Source of the DNA: JAAFIP01 sp031367325 | Lineage (GTDB): Bacteria; Pseudomonadota; Gammaproteobacteria; Burkholderiales; Burkholderiaceae_C | Assembly (NCBI GenBank): GCA_031367325.1 | Contig: JANLPQ010000015.1 | Location: 5,554-69,553 of the forward strand | Direction of reading: 5' to 3' | Length of the DNA stretch: 64,000 nucleotides | Part shown: positions 51,631-60,226 of the stretch, one piece after another | How positions within the stretch are numbered: the stretch's first letter is position 1 | Layout of the letters: the number at the start of each line of letters is the position of its first letter | The notes under the pieces: model-generated | Database searches by the model: none | Seen by the model: only the letters and a program-made list of their open reading frames with translations | Told to the model about the DNA's origin: nothing | Program-made: the position numbers and the translations under genes

Positions 51631-53994
51631 TTAAACTGGTCTGCCTTTAGGAAAATACTTTGTCAAAATATTAGCAAAAGCATTTTTTGCCGCTTGGCCC
51701 TCGGCTGCGCCGTAGCGGTCGATCCACACTTTGTACCAACCTTCGCCGTAAGTATTGTTATTGTCCCCGTTAAGCTTAAGTGTCGAAGCGGGCTTGTTTA
51801 AGACCTCCACCGCGTGCGCTTGAAACGCTGCGTTGGTCATTGGAATCATCCCTTGGTAACGTACCAAGCGGTCATAAATCAAGGCAGATGGCTTAAGGCC
51901 CGCAGCAGCAATGGCTGCGCTTAGCGCGTCGGCTTTAACAGGTTGTACACCCCAAAAGTGTATTAGCGGGGTAAGGTCTACACCAGCAGCGATAGACATC
52001 CGCAAAATTCGGCTATCAACCTCCTTCTCTAAGTCTGCACCAGCGGCCACCACCTCTTTGCGGAAAACACGGTTTTCTTCGAAGTGAAACTTCTCCAGCT
52101 TGTCCCAGCCAAACAGTGCAGCAATTTCCACATACTTGGCGTAACCACGTTGTACGTACATCACTTCATGCGCGTCGCCAGCAATACCAATACCCATTGC
52201 TTTGCCGTCTCTAAAATTTTGCCTCACCATCCAGCCGACAGCAGCTTGATCGCGGCCTATTAGCTGAGATGTGTTGTTCATTGACTTACTCAATCCCCTG
52301 TCAAAATCGACACCGTAAAGCTTATTACTAACAGCTACACTCAGGATATTGTTGGCAGCTTCGCCCTCGCCCGGAAAATTGCTAAACAACTCGGCATGGC
52401 CCAGCTCGTGAAACTCTATCTCCGAAAAGTCTTTGTCGGCTCTTAAATACCAGTTTTTGTTATTACCGTCAGTTGCAGCGCCTGGGTTGTAGGTATTGTT
52501 ACCACTGGGATAACCGATGCCGAATGCAGTGCCCAAGAGGTCGGTGTCTACAGTTAGGTACAAAATCTGGTTATTTCTAACTCGGCTTCTTCCCACATAG
52601 TCCGAGACGATGTCCATCCTATCGTCCCAGTCTTTCATCAGGGTGATGGGGTCTTCGTACTTCTCAATCCACTTGGTGGGCAACGTCATCATGAACTTGT
52701 CGCTCACAAAGTCAGCCCATGGTGCAGGGTTCATTCGCTGGGTTTCTTTCCACTGCTGCAACGTTGTTGCGTTAAGCGCTGTTTTAGAAAACAACGGCGC
52801 CGCCACAGCGTTTTGGATCGTGATGGTAACGTCGCTTCCTGCATTGGCTAAGTAAGGCACATCAATGTAGATACCACCGCCATTGGGGTTGGCAATTTCA
52901 GTCACGTTGGCTGCGATGGGAAATCTATTGGTTACACGAAATGGCCGCACGATCTTGTTCTTCATAGTTTTGTCGTGCACATTGGCGCCGACTTGAATGA
53001 AGAACCCCTTCCCCACCATAGAATCTGGAACGGACACTTTGGCCACATCGCCAGCCGCCAAGTAGTAGCCAGTAGGCCGACGAGCAACGGAACCAGCGCC
53101 TGAAAAAGCAGACCGTATATCCACATCTTTTACCATCGTTGCGTTGATCCTCACGGAGTTAAGCTTATTTGGGTCGGCCGGTATTTTGACTTTACCGGGA
53201 AACCATTCGTGGCTGTTGAATTTTTTGCCTTTAAGAATGCTTTTGTACTTGGTAAAGGTATCTGGTAAGAACACTATGTCATGAATGCCCTGCTGGATGG
53301 TCAATACAGCGCGGTCAATGTCTCTGCCAGTGTCTCCATAGTTTTCATTCGGGAAGCCATCTTTAGTCTCTTTGTTCGCAAAGAATGCGCCACCGCGCAT
53401 TTTTTCATAAGCCGTGATTACATCAAATGCTTGAAGTACCGAAGTTTCACTTTCGGCAATTGCGTACATGGTTTGCTTAAGGCGGTTGATATGCAACTGA
53501 AGCTGCTCTGACGATAAAACCGAAGCAGTGTCTAAAGTCGTCTTCACAGCAGCTATCGAAGCTTTAAATACGGCCGCGTCATTATTGCCGCTAGTGACCG
53601 GTTTACAGTAGACACGTTTGCCAACAGAGGGCAATGGATCGGCACCAAAGGTCTCAGTCACCGGCTTGATGACCGTGCCCTTTTTCTGGTTAAACAGATA
53701 CACAAGCCGATATCCTTCGGCTAAACCGTACGCAACGTGCGTATCAACAGTGAGTGTGATATCTTTACCAGACTCAGTTCCACATTCTTTAAATCCGTTT
53801 AAATCGTAGGCTGGTAAACCATTGTCAATCGCGGCACCACCGCCGGGGCTACCGCTGATCCCACCGCTGGGGTCACCGCTGGCTGCGCCACCGCCACCGC
53901 CACCGCCGCAGGCGACCAGCGTGGTGATAACCAGCACGCTGCTAGTGACTAAAACCAATAATGAATTTTTATTCATGAGATGTAAAGGTTTCAT
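51631..53994 (-). CDS. M60-like (enhancin/mucinase-type) metallopeptidase lipoprotein, copy 1
   Basis: 787 aa. Lipoprotein signal with L-V-A-C (Cys29) and a Gly-rich linker. A beta-rich N-terminal half (about 60-330) includes GFKECGTE and RRPTGYYLAAGDVAKVSVP; the peptidase domain (about 330-640) has zinc motif EFHELGH (H529, E530, H533) followed by GEGEAANN (third ligand E543 or E545), the M60 pattern HEXXH(8-28)E. Known M60 peptidases cleave mucin-like O-glycoproteins. Base composition is more AT-rich than neighbours. Paralogue of the gene at 55483-57894; last of the M60-esterase-M60 trio. Confidence 0.88.
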   Translation of the reverse strand: MKPLHLMNKNSLLVLVTSSVLVITTLVACGGGGGGGAASGDPSGGISGSPGGGAAIDNGLPAYDLNGFKECGTESGKDITLTVDTHVAYGLAEGYRLVYLFNQKKGTVIKPVTETFGADPLPSVGKRVYCKPVTSGNNDAAVFKASIAAVKTTLDTASVLSSEQLQLHINRLKQTMYAIAESETSVLQAFDVITAYEKMRGGAFFANKETKDGFPNENYGDTGRDIDRAVLTIQQGIHDIVFLPDTFTKYKSILKGKKFNSHEWFPGKVKIPADPNKLNSVRINATMVKDVDIRSAFSGAGSVARRPTGYYLAAGDVAKVSVPDSMVGKGFFIQVGANVHDKTMKNKIVRPFRVTNRFPIAANVTEIANPNGGGIYIDVPYLANAGSDVTITIQNAVAAPLFSKTALNATTLQQWKETQRMNPAPWADFVSDKFMMTLPTKWIEKYEDPITLMKDWDDRMDIVSDYVGRSRVRNNQILYLTVDTDLLGTAFGIGYPSGNNTYNPGAATDGNNKNWYLRADKDFSEIEFHELGHAELFSNFPGEGEAANNILSVAVSNKLYGVDFDRGLSKSMNNTSQLIGRDQAAVGWMVRQNFRDGKAMGIGIAGDAHEVMYVQRGYAKYVEIAALFGWDKLEKFHFEENRVFRKEVVAAGADLEKEVDSRILRMSIAAGVDLTPLIHFWGVQPVKADALSAAIAAAGLKPSALIYDRLVRYQGMIPMTNAAFQAHAVEVLNKPASTLKLNGDNNNTYGEGWYKVWIDRYGAAEGQAAKNAFANILTKYFPKGRPV

Positions 53995-54034
53995 TTAAAT
54001 TTTTCCGTAAATTAATGTGATGGTTAGTTGATAC

Positions 54035-55273
54035 TTATGGTTTCATCAGTTTCAGCATGGCCGTTCCCATACTCTCACCCACTTTGAAGTAACTTTCGCC
54101 GTTGTAATTCCAGTGGTAGATAAAATTGATTTCAGGCGAAGTATTGGGAAAGTGAAAAGGACGTGTGTCAACTACGCTCACGTTGCCTACAAAGTCAGGA
54201 TATTTAATGGGGTCGCTCACTGAACCTTGCGCTGTAACCAGCTCCAAACCTATTCCGTCATAGGCACCCGCCATACCCGTATTTCCCACCACAAATAACA
54301 TGTTGGGTAAATTCAAGTCTTTGCGTAGATCACGAATTAGATTGGCCAAGTTAGCGCCGTATTGTGCTCTGTAAGTAGCATTATCACGATCGTTCCAGCC
54401 TTGATGCCAACCAAAACCCACCACCTCGTAACCTTTACCGTCATACTCTGGATAGTATTTTTTGATATCTGACAACACTAACTTTACTTTGCTGACCATT
54501 TCGGTGTAGTAATCGCCCGTTTTATCTAACGGTATTGGTCTCGTTTTCGATTCAGGTATGCCCAGACCAACTGAGCTAGGAGGCCTGAAGTCAACTGTCA
54601 GCGACTTGCCACCCCAGGCTGTTTTGATCAACAACACCTTGTCGTCCAAGCGTTTACCCACCGTATGGCCAAAACCAAATTCGGGGCCAATGTAGCCTTC
54701 GCCATTGCGCATCTGGTTGTCGACGCCCAAGCCAACGCTCAACGGGGCGTTGCGCACTTCCACTGTGACACCAGCTGAATTTGCGTCCCAAAATGAAACA
54801 TGTACATCGTTGCGTATGGCCCAGCTTGGGTAGATTTTTTTGTCAGCTTTGGTGCATCCGGCATCATTTGCATCTACCGTGTAGGTAATCGTCTTGCTGG
54901 TGTCAACTAAGTAGCTGTATTTAGCGGGCTCCTTTTCTACCATAGCCCGCAGGCTGCCCATACCGCCCAGAATGTTAGCTGGGCCGATGTTTGGATTTGT
55001 GCACTTTATATTGGCCCGGTTAGGGTCGCCGCCCCGGTCCACCTTGCCATAGCCTTCCATGTTGGACTGCCCGGCCAAAATAAATATTTTCAGCTTTCCG
55101 TTGCTTGTGATTACCGGCGCATCGGGTATTGTTAGTGTTGGCGCTGTAGAAGTGGTAGACGTCACTTCAGGCTCCGCAGACCCGCCGCATGCTGCGACAG
55201 TCGCTGTGATCAAAAGAGCACTTAATAAATTTAAGCCCCGTAGGTTGCTAGACAATAATTTGCTTAATCGCAT
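54035..55273 (-). CDS. SGNH/SASA-type sialate O-acetylesterase-like lipoprotein
   Basis: 412 aa. Lipoprotein signal A-T-V-A-A-C (Cys29), then the esterase domain (about 58-410) with block I IFILAGQSNMEGYG (nucleophile Ser70), GPEFGFGHTVGKRL, KTAWGGKSL, GFGWHQGWND (oxyanion Asn/His region) and a C-terminal FIYHWN carrying the likely catalytic His. Family members remove acetyl groups from sialic acids or other carbohydrates. Between two M60 peptidase genes on the same strand (gaps 40 and 209 bp), suggesting joint attack on acetylated glycoproteins. Confidence 0.87.
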   Translation of the reverse strand: MRLSKLLSSNLRGLNLLSALLITATVAACGGSAEPEVTSTTSTAPTLTIPDAPVITSNGKLKIFILAGQSNMEGYGKVDRGGDPNRANIKCTNPNIGPANILGGMGSLRAMVEKEPAKYSYLVDTSKTITYTVDANDAGCTKADKKIYPSWAIRNDVHVSFWDANSAGVTVEVRNAPLSVGLGVDNQMRNGEGYIGPEFGFGHTVGKRLDDKVLLIKTAWGGKSLTVDFRPPSSVGLGIPESKTRPIPLDKTGDYYTEMVSKVKLVLSDIKKYYPEYDGKGYEVVGFGWHQGWNDRDNATYRAQYGANLANLIRDLRKDLNLPNMLFVVGNTGMAGAYDGIGLELVTAQGSVSDPIKYPDFVGNVSVVDTRPFHFPNTSPEINFIYHWNYNGESYFKVGESMGTAMLKLMKP

Positions 55274-55482
55274 AGTAAATTCTCTCTTGTAAATACTAGG
55301 TTGTATTGGCTATACATAATTGTGCTGAACCGTGTTGCAATCGATAACCATGATGTTGTAGTTTTAATATGTACATATCAAAAGCAAGCAGCTGGGTTTG
55401 GATGCTACCAAGGCACGCAACACCATTACTAGGCCATTGCTATGTCAAGTTAACTAGCCGCTGTATGGGCTAATTAACTTTA

Positions 55483-57894
55483 CTAACTAGGACGGCCATT
55501 TGGGAAGTACTTTGTAAAAATATCATCAAAAGCTTTTTGTGCAGCCTGACCTTCAGCGCCGTTGTATTTTTCGAGGTTATAGGCATACCAGCCCATTCCA
55601 TTATTGTCAGAGCCATTTGCGCCCGTGATGTCTGCAACGGACTTCACGTTTAAGAATTTGACAGCATGGGCTTTAAAGGCGGTGTTATCCATGGGAATGA
55701 GTCCTTGGTACGTCTTCAAACGGTTGTAAACGGCCAATGAAGGTTTCAAACCAGCAGCTTTGATCGCGGCACTAAGCTTCGCGGCATTCGCGGCCGAAGG
55801 TTTTATACCCCAGAAGTGAATTAACGGTGTGAGGTCGGCTCCAGCAGCGACAGACCATTTCAAAATTCTGCCTTCATCATCATTTAAGCCTAAGTCTTTA
55901 TCTGGAGCTACTGCTGGATTGCGGAAAATATTATTTTCCTGTGCGTAGTAGGCGTTGATTTTTTCCCAACCAAATAGTGCGGCTATTTCAGCGTATTTGG
56001 CGTAGCCACGTTGCTGGTATTTCACTTCGTGTCCAGCTTCTGTTATGTCCATCGCTTTACCGTTTCTGAAATTGGCTGTCACCATCCAATTGACTGCGGC
56101 TACCTCCCGTGTAAGGTGTGGTCCAAGATTGGCAAAGTTGCCCATGGATTCGCCCAGGGCCTCGTCAATACTCTTGCCATACAGCTGGTTGGCGACTGCA
56201 ATGTACAACATGTTTACAGCGGCTTCGCCTTCGCCACTAAAGTTGTCAAACAATTGCGCATGCCCCAATTCATGGAACTCAACATCGGAATCTGCAATTC
56301 TCTCAGCACCAGGAACTAAAAACCAGCTCTTATTGTTGCCGTCAGTTGGATCTTTTGGATGGTAACCGTTGTTGCCTGTAGGGTAGCCTATTCCAAAAGC
56401 ATCGTTGAAGAGGCTGGTGTCAACAATGACATACAAGGCTTGATTGTTTCTTGTGTTGATGTTGTGGCCTACGTACTTAGACACTACATCTATTCGCTTG
56501 TCCCAGTCCTTCATTAGAGCTTCTGGATCTTCATAGTTATAAATCCAGCTAGTAGGCACTGTGGCCATAAATTTGTCACTCATAAAGTCAGCCCAGGGCG
56601 CAGGATTCTTTCGTTGCACGTCCCGCCATTGCTGGTTTGTCATTTTCTTGAGCGCTGTGTAAGAGAAAAACGGTGCGGGCACGGCGTTTTGAATTTCAAT
56701 GGTGACGTTGTTGCCTGCATCCGCCTTGTAGGGCACATCAATATAAATTCCACCGCCATTGGGGTTGGCAATTTCAGTCACGTTGGCCAAGATGGGAAAT
56801 CTGTTGGTTACACGGTATGGCCGATCGATAGGCTGTTTCTTGGTTTTGTCATGCACGTTCGCACCAACTTGAATTACAAATCCCTTACCCACCATAGAAC
56901 TTGGCACGGACACTTTGGCTACATCGCCCGCCGCAAGGTAGTAACCAGTAGGCCGCCTGGCGGTACCCTGCGAATAGGAGCTTGGTTTATCCGTATCCGC
57001 AGCCATCGTTGCATTGATGCTAACTTTATACGTCACATTTGAATCAGCTTTGACATTGTTTTTTACCTTGCCCGGAAACCACTCATGGCTGTTGAACTTT
57101 CTACCTGCAAGGGCGGTTTTGTATTTGGCAAGATTGGCTGGTAAAAACGCTATGTCATGAATACCCTGTTGAACGGTTAGTACAGCGCGGTCAATGTCTC
57201 TGCTGTCGTCATTAGAATTTTCATTTGGAAAACCATCTTTAGTCTCTTTGTTTACAAAAAATGCACCACCGCGCATTTTCTCGTAAATCGCAATGACATT
57301 AAAAGCATGCAGTAGCGTTCCTTCACTCTCAGCCACTGCATACATGGTTTGTTTGAGGCGATTGACGCGTAGCTGGAGCTCTTCTGACGAAAGCATTGAT
57401 TTAGCATCCTTAGCTATCATGCTTTCCAAATGCCGCTTGACAGCACCCAGTGAACCTCTAAACACAGCTATCTCGTTGTTATTGCTTGTGACCGGTTTGC
57501 AGTAGACCCGTTTGCTAGTAGCGGGCAACGGATCTGCACCAAAAGTCTCAGTCACCGGCTTGATGACCGTGCCCTTTTTCTGATTAAAGAGATAAACAAG
57601 CTGATATCTTTCGACTAAACCATACGCCACATGCGTATCTACAGTGAGTGTTATATCTTTGCCAAACTCTGTTCCGCATTCTTTAAAACCGTTTAAATCG
57701 TAGGCTGGTTCAAAGGTTGGTAATTCATTGTCAATCACTGGCCCAGCGCTAGGGCCACCGTTGGGTTCACTGCTAGCCGCACCGCTATCCCCGCCGCCGC
57801 TGCCGCCGCAAGCAACCAGTGTTGAAGTAATAAATACACTGCTTGCCAGTAAAACCAGTAATGAATTTTTGTTCATACGATGCAAAAGTTTCAT
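55483..57894 (-). CDS. M60-like (enhancin/mucinase-type) metallopeptidase lipoprotein, copy 2
   Basis: 803 aa. Lipoprotein signal with L-V-A-C (Cys29) and Gly/Ser-rich linker. Same architecture as copy 1, with zinc motif VEFHELGH (H541, E542, H545) and GEGEAAVN (E555/E557). Extra short insertions near 155-168 and 275-310 explain the 16-residue difference. Nucleotide identity with copy 1 is high in patches (e.g. the segment encoding NPNGGGIYIDVPY), showing an old tandem duplication. First gene of the trio by transcription direction. Confidence 0.88.
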   Translation of the reverse strand: MKLLHRMNKNSLLVLLASSVFITSTLVACGGSGGGDSGAASSEPNGGPSAGPVIDNELPTFEPAYDLNGFKECGTEFGKDITLTVDTHVAYGLVERYQLVYLFNQKKGTVIKPVTETFGADPLPATSKRVYCKPVTSNNNEIAVFRGSLGAVKRHLESMIAKDAKSMLSSEELQLRVNRLKQTMYAVAESEGTLLHAFNVIAIYEKMRGGAFFVNKETKDGFPNENSNDDSRDIDRAVLTVQQGIHDIAFLPANLAKYKTALAGRKFNSHEWFPGKVKNNVKADSNVTYKVSINATMAADTDKPSSYSQGTARRPTGYYLAAGDVAKVSVPSSMVGKGFVIQVGANVHDKTKKQPIDRPYRVTNRFPILANVTEIANPNGGGIYIDVPYKADAGNNVTIEIQNAVPAPFFSYTALKKMTNQQWRDVQRKNPAPWADFMSDKFMATVPTSWIYNYEDPEALMKDWDKRIDVVSKYVGHNINTRNNQALYVIVDTSLFNDAFGIGYPTGNNGYHPKDPTDGNNKSWFLVPGAERIADSDVEFHELGHAQLFDNFSGEGEAAVNMLYIAVANQLYGKSIDEALGESMGNFANLGPHLTREVAAVNWMVTANFRNGKAMDITEAGHEVKYQQRGYAKYAEIAALFGWEKINAYYAQENNIFRNPAVAPDKDLGLNDDEGRILKWSVAAGADLTPLIHFWGIKPSAANAAKLSAAIKAAGLKPSLAVYNRLKTYQGLIPMDNTAFKAHAVKFLNVKSVADITGANGSDNNGMGWYAYNLEKYNGAEGQAAQKAFDDIFTKYFPNGRPS

Positions 57895-58385
57895 TTATAT
57901 TCTTCCCGTAAATTAATGTGATGATTCGTTAATATTTATGAATCTACATGTCTGCACTTTGTGATTATTTGTACTTATATATTATTGTTTTCAAGTTTTC
58001 TGCGCATTTAACAAATGGTTTCTATTTGTCATAATGCTCACAAAGTGTCGCAGTGGTGTCTGAGCAGCACAGCACGCGCAACAATGCTGAGTGTCAGGCC
58101 CGGGAGCCCTCGTAGTTACCCTGTGGGAAGGGAGAGTTGGCTGTGTTGCGCCCAGTGGAGGTACTGTTGCAATTGCTGCGCTGTTTATATGCGACTAGTC
58201 ACTCTCTCAAGCCGCCGGTTTCTTCGGCTAAATCTTACAAATCTGGGTGCACACACGAGTGCGACACCATCACCGCATTGCGCTGTTTGAGCAAGCGCTT
58301 GATTTTGTCTTTCAAAGCTACGCCTTCCCCAGTGCTGGGCTCTGCAGGTACTTTGACCCAAGACGTACACCCACGCAACCTGCTT
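57895..58385. other. Non-coding or decayed DNA between M60 copy 2 and the DUF1501 fragment
   Basis: The first about 130 bp are AT-rich, the probable M60 promoter region. The rest holds no supported gene; a minus-strand frame (58235 up to about 58370) has plausible amino-acid composition (WVKVPAEPSTGEGVALKDKI) and may be a gene end fragment of unknown origin. A GCCG/CGGC hairpin lies near 58211-58229. Confidence 0.4.
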
Positions 58386-58556
58386 GGCTGGGGTGGCCAC
58401 CACTTTGTAGTGGGCGGCGCGCTAGACCAGTACGCCGCCACGCTGGCCAGCTGGTTTGGCGTAGAGCCTAATGAACTGGCAGGCATCTTGCCCAACCTGC
58501 GTAACTTTGGCGCATCCAATGCGGTGGATTACCCTGTTAACCTAGGATTTTTATAA
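58386..58556 (+). pseudogene. Truncated DUF1501 3'-end copy
   Basis: Matches the 3' end of the DUF1501 gene: 58386-58421 corresponds to about 51156-51190 and 58423-58556 to 51303-51436, with about 112 bp missing between. Over the 178 aligned positions reaching into the downstream repeat I count about 14 differences, mostly at third codon positions (three residue changes: V to L, S to G, P to S), so the copy diverged as a functional gene before being truncated. Confidence 0.85.
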
Positions 58557-58563
58557 GTGTTTT

Positions 58564-58618
58564 GGGCTGTACAGGCCGTAGAACCTGCTCAAGCAGCTAT
58601 TAAATTAGTAGTGTCAAT
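58564..58618 (-). repeat. Interspersed intergenic repeat, variant copy next to DUF1501 fragment
   Basis: GGCTGTACAGGCCGTAGAACC, TGCTCAAGCAGCTATTAAAT, TAGTAG. Same variant and same position relative to the DUF1501 end as at 51447-51495, so it travelled with that segment. Confidence 0.75.
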
Positions 58619-58644
58619 GGTGCTTTGCATGCACCACCCTGCAT

Positions 58645-59403
58645 CTACACAACAGGCAAAACGTCAACGGATTGCAAAGCACGCCAACGCGCATGCGCTG
58701 CACCTTCCACATCAACTGGCTGCTGGTGCTTAGCCTGCAAGTAATGGTGGGTAAACACGTCTAAGTAAGCCTCTAAAGTTTGCGCGGCATGCGCATCGCC
58801 TGCCAAGTCCATGCACAACGCCGCCACCTCCGAGGTGCAAAAATGGTCGTCTCGCCTAGAGCGGCGCAGGCGGTAACGAGAGAGTTGGTCGGGCTGCAGG
58901 CTAAGCACTGGCAAGTGGTCTAGATAAGGGCTTTTGCGAAACATCTTGCGGGCCTCGGGCCAAGTGGCGTCTAGCAAGACGAACAAGGGCCGCTTGCCAC
59001 CTGCCTGTGCTGCGGGTTGCACCTGCGTCACCACGCGCCCAGCCGCCGCATATTCCCCCGGAAACACCACATACGGCTGCCACTGCGGGTCGGCCAGCAT
59101 GGCCAGCAGCGCAGGGTCTACCACGGTGCGCGCCCAGCCAAAAGCGGCTGTGTCGGCCACTACATCGGCAATTAGCCAGCCTGTGTTGCTGGGTTTGAGG
59201 GGTTCAATGTCGGCCATCAGCAGGCACACGCCGCAGTGTGTTGGCACCATGCAGCGCAAAGTGCACATGCAGTGGCTAAGCACCAGCCGGCAGCCTGCAC
59301 AGCGCGGGCCATGCGGGCCACCGCGGGCCAAAAACGGTTTGGTGCTGCGGGCTAGGCGGGCTGCGCGAAGGCGGGATACGGCGTGGGGCAAATACTCTGG
59401 CAT
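58645..59403 (-). CDS. DTW-domain tRNA-uridine aminocarboxypropyltransferase
   Basis: 252 aa, cytoplasmic. Transfers the aminocarboxypropyl group from SAM to uridine in tRNA (acp3U), as TapT/YfiP. Seen: an N-terminal zinc-type cluster CAGCRLVLSHCMC (about 34-46), HPxE-like LMADIEPLKPSNTG, the DTW-type LDATWPEARKMFRKSP, and SRYRLRRSRRDDHFCTSEVAA. A Thr-to-Ala change (D-A-T-W) is within normal variation. Start has an Arg-rich leader; a later ATG is possible. Confidence 0.9.
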   Translation of the reverse strand: MPEYLPHAVSRLRAARLARSTKPFLARGGPHGPRCAGCRLVLSHCMCTLRCMVPTHCGVCLLMADIEPLKPSNTGWLIADVVADTAAFGWARTVVDPALLAMLADPQWQPYVVFPGEYAAAGRVVTQVQPAAQAGGKRPLFVLLDATWPEARKMFRKSPYLDHLPVLSLQPDQLSRYRLRRSRRDDHFCTSEVAALCMDLAGDAHAAQTLEAYLDVFTHHYLQAKHQQPVDVEGAAHARWRALQSVDVLPVV

Positions 59404-59433
59404 GGGGCAGAGTATCTACTGGTTTGCAAGGCG

Positions 59434-60114
59434 TTAGTTGGCCGCAAAGCAATACATCAAACCGCCACCGCCCGTAGCCTTCAAATCGTCCAGGCTGCAG
59501 CCGCGCGAGCCGTGGGACGAGTTCCATGACTTCATCGGCGCAGAGTCGTTCAGGCCCATGCGGTCGTGGTGGCCCACAATGGCCGATCCTGCGCCGCTTA
59601 ACGTCCAGTTGCCACAGGTGGTGTCTTTAGCCTCGGCAGACGCACGGCCGTCGTCAGTAGACCCGGTAAGAATGTCGTGCAGGTTCACAGGGTCGCCGCG
59701 TCCGCTGACCATGCCGCCTTTTTCGGTCAAGGCGGTTTGTTTGTTGAGTTTGTTACTGCCGTGCAGCTCGGCCACGTTGGCAGCTACCAGTTCGCCTTTA
59801 GCGTTGGTCCAGGGGCCGTTGCCTATGCGGTCTCGTGCGTTCACCGGGGTAGCGCCCGAAGTGCTAAGGTAGGCGCGCCAAGTTTTGTTGCCTGCACCCG
59901 CACTGGCAGCCAGCTTGCCGCAGTAAGCGTCGGCCCCAGCCAAACCGCCTAGGTCAGCGCCCTTACCCGGATTTGCACTGGTCAGAAAAAAGCTCATGGG
60001 GCTGGCAGCTGCGGGGCTAGCGCCTGGGGCCATTGCAGCGTTTTGGGCGCAGCCCGCTACTAAAGTAATGGCGGCAAAGCTGCTGACAAGCGTGCCAGTA
60101 AAACGAATGGTCAT
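59434..60114 (-). CDS. Lectin-like (DUF1554-type) lipoprotein
   Basis: 226 aa. Lipoprotein signal ITLVAGC (Cys22) and an Ala/Pro/Ser linker, then one globular domain (about 40-226): FFLTSANPGKGADLGGLAGADAYCGKLAASAGAGNKTWRAYLS, RIGNGPWTN, TTCGNWT, and C-terminal GCSLDDLKATGGGGLMYCF. Four conserved cysteines probably form disulfides. Resembles collagen/endostatin-like lectin domains found in bacterial surface lipoproteins; ligand unknown. Confidence 0.75.
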   Translation of the reverse strand: MTIRFTGTLVSSFAAITLVAGCAQNAAMAPGASPAAASPMSFFLTSANPGKGADLGGLAGADAYCGKLAASAGAGNKTWRAYLSTSGATPVNARDRIGNGPWTNAKGELVAANVAELHGSNKLNKQTALTEKGGMVSGRGDPVNLHDILTGSTDDGRASAEAKDTTCGNWTLSGAGSAIVGHHDRMGLNDSAPMKSWNSSHGSRGCSLDDLKATGGGGLMYCFAAN

Positions 60115-60226
60115 GGTGTATCTCCAAATAATAGTATTGTGAAATTTTTTAGACGACCCAAGCTGTTGCAGAGTTCCACGGCTTGTGGCGATTCGTTAAA
60201 GGGTTTTTACCCAAACCAGCGCGGCT

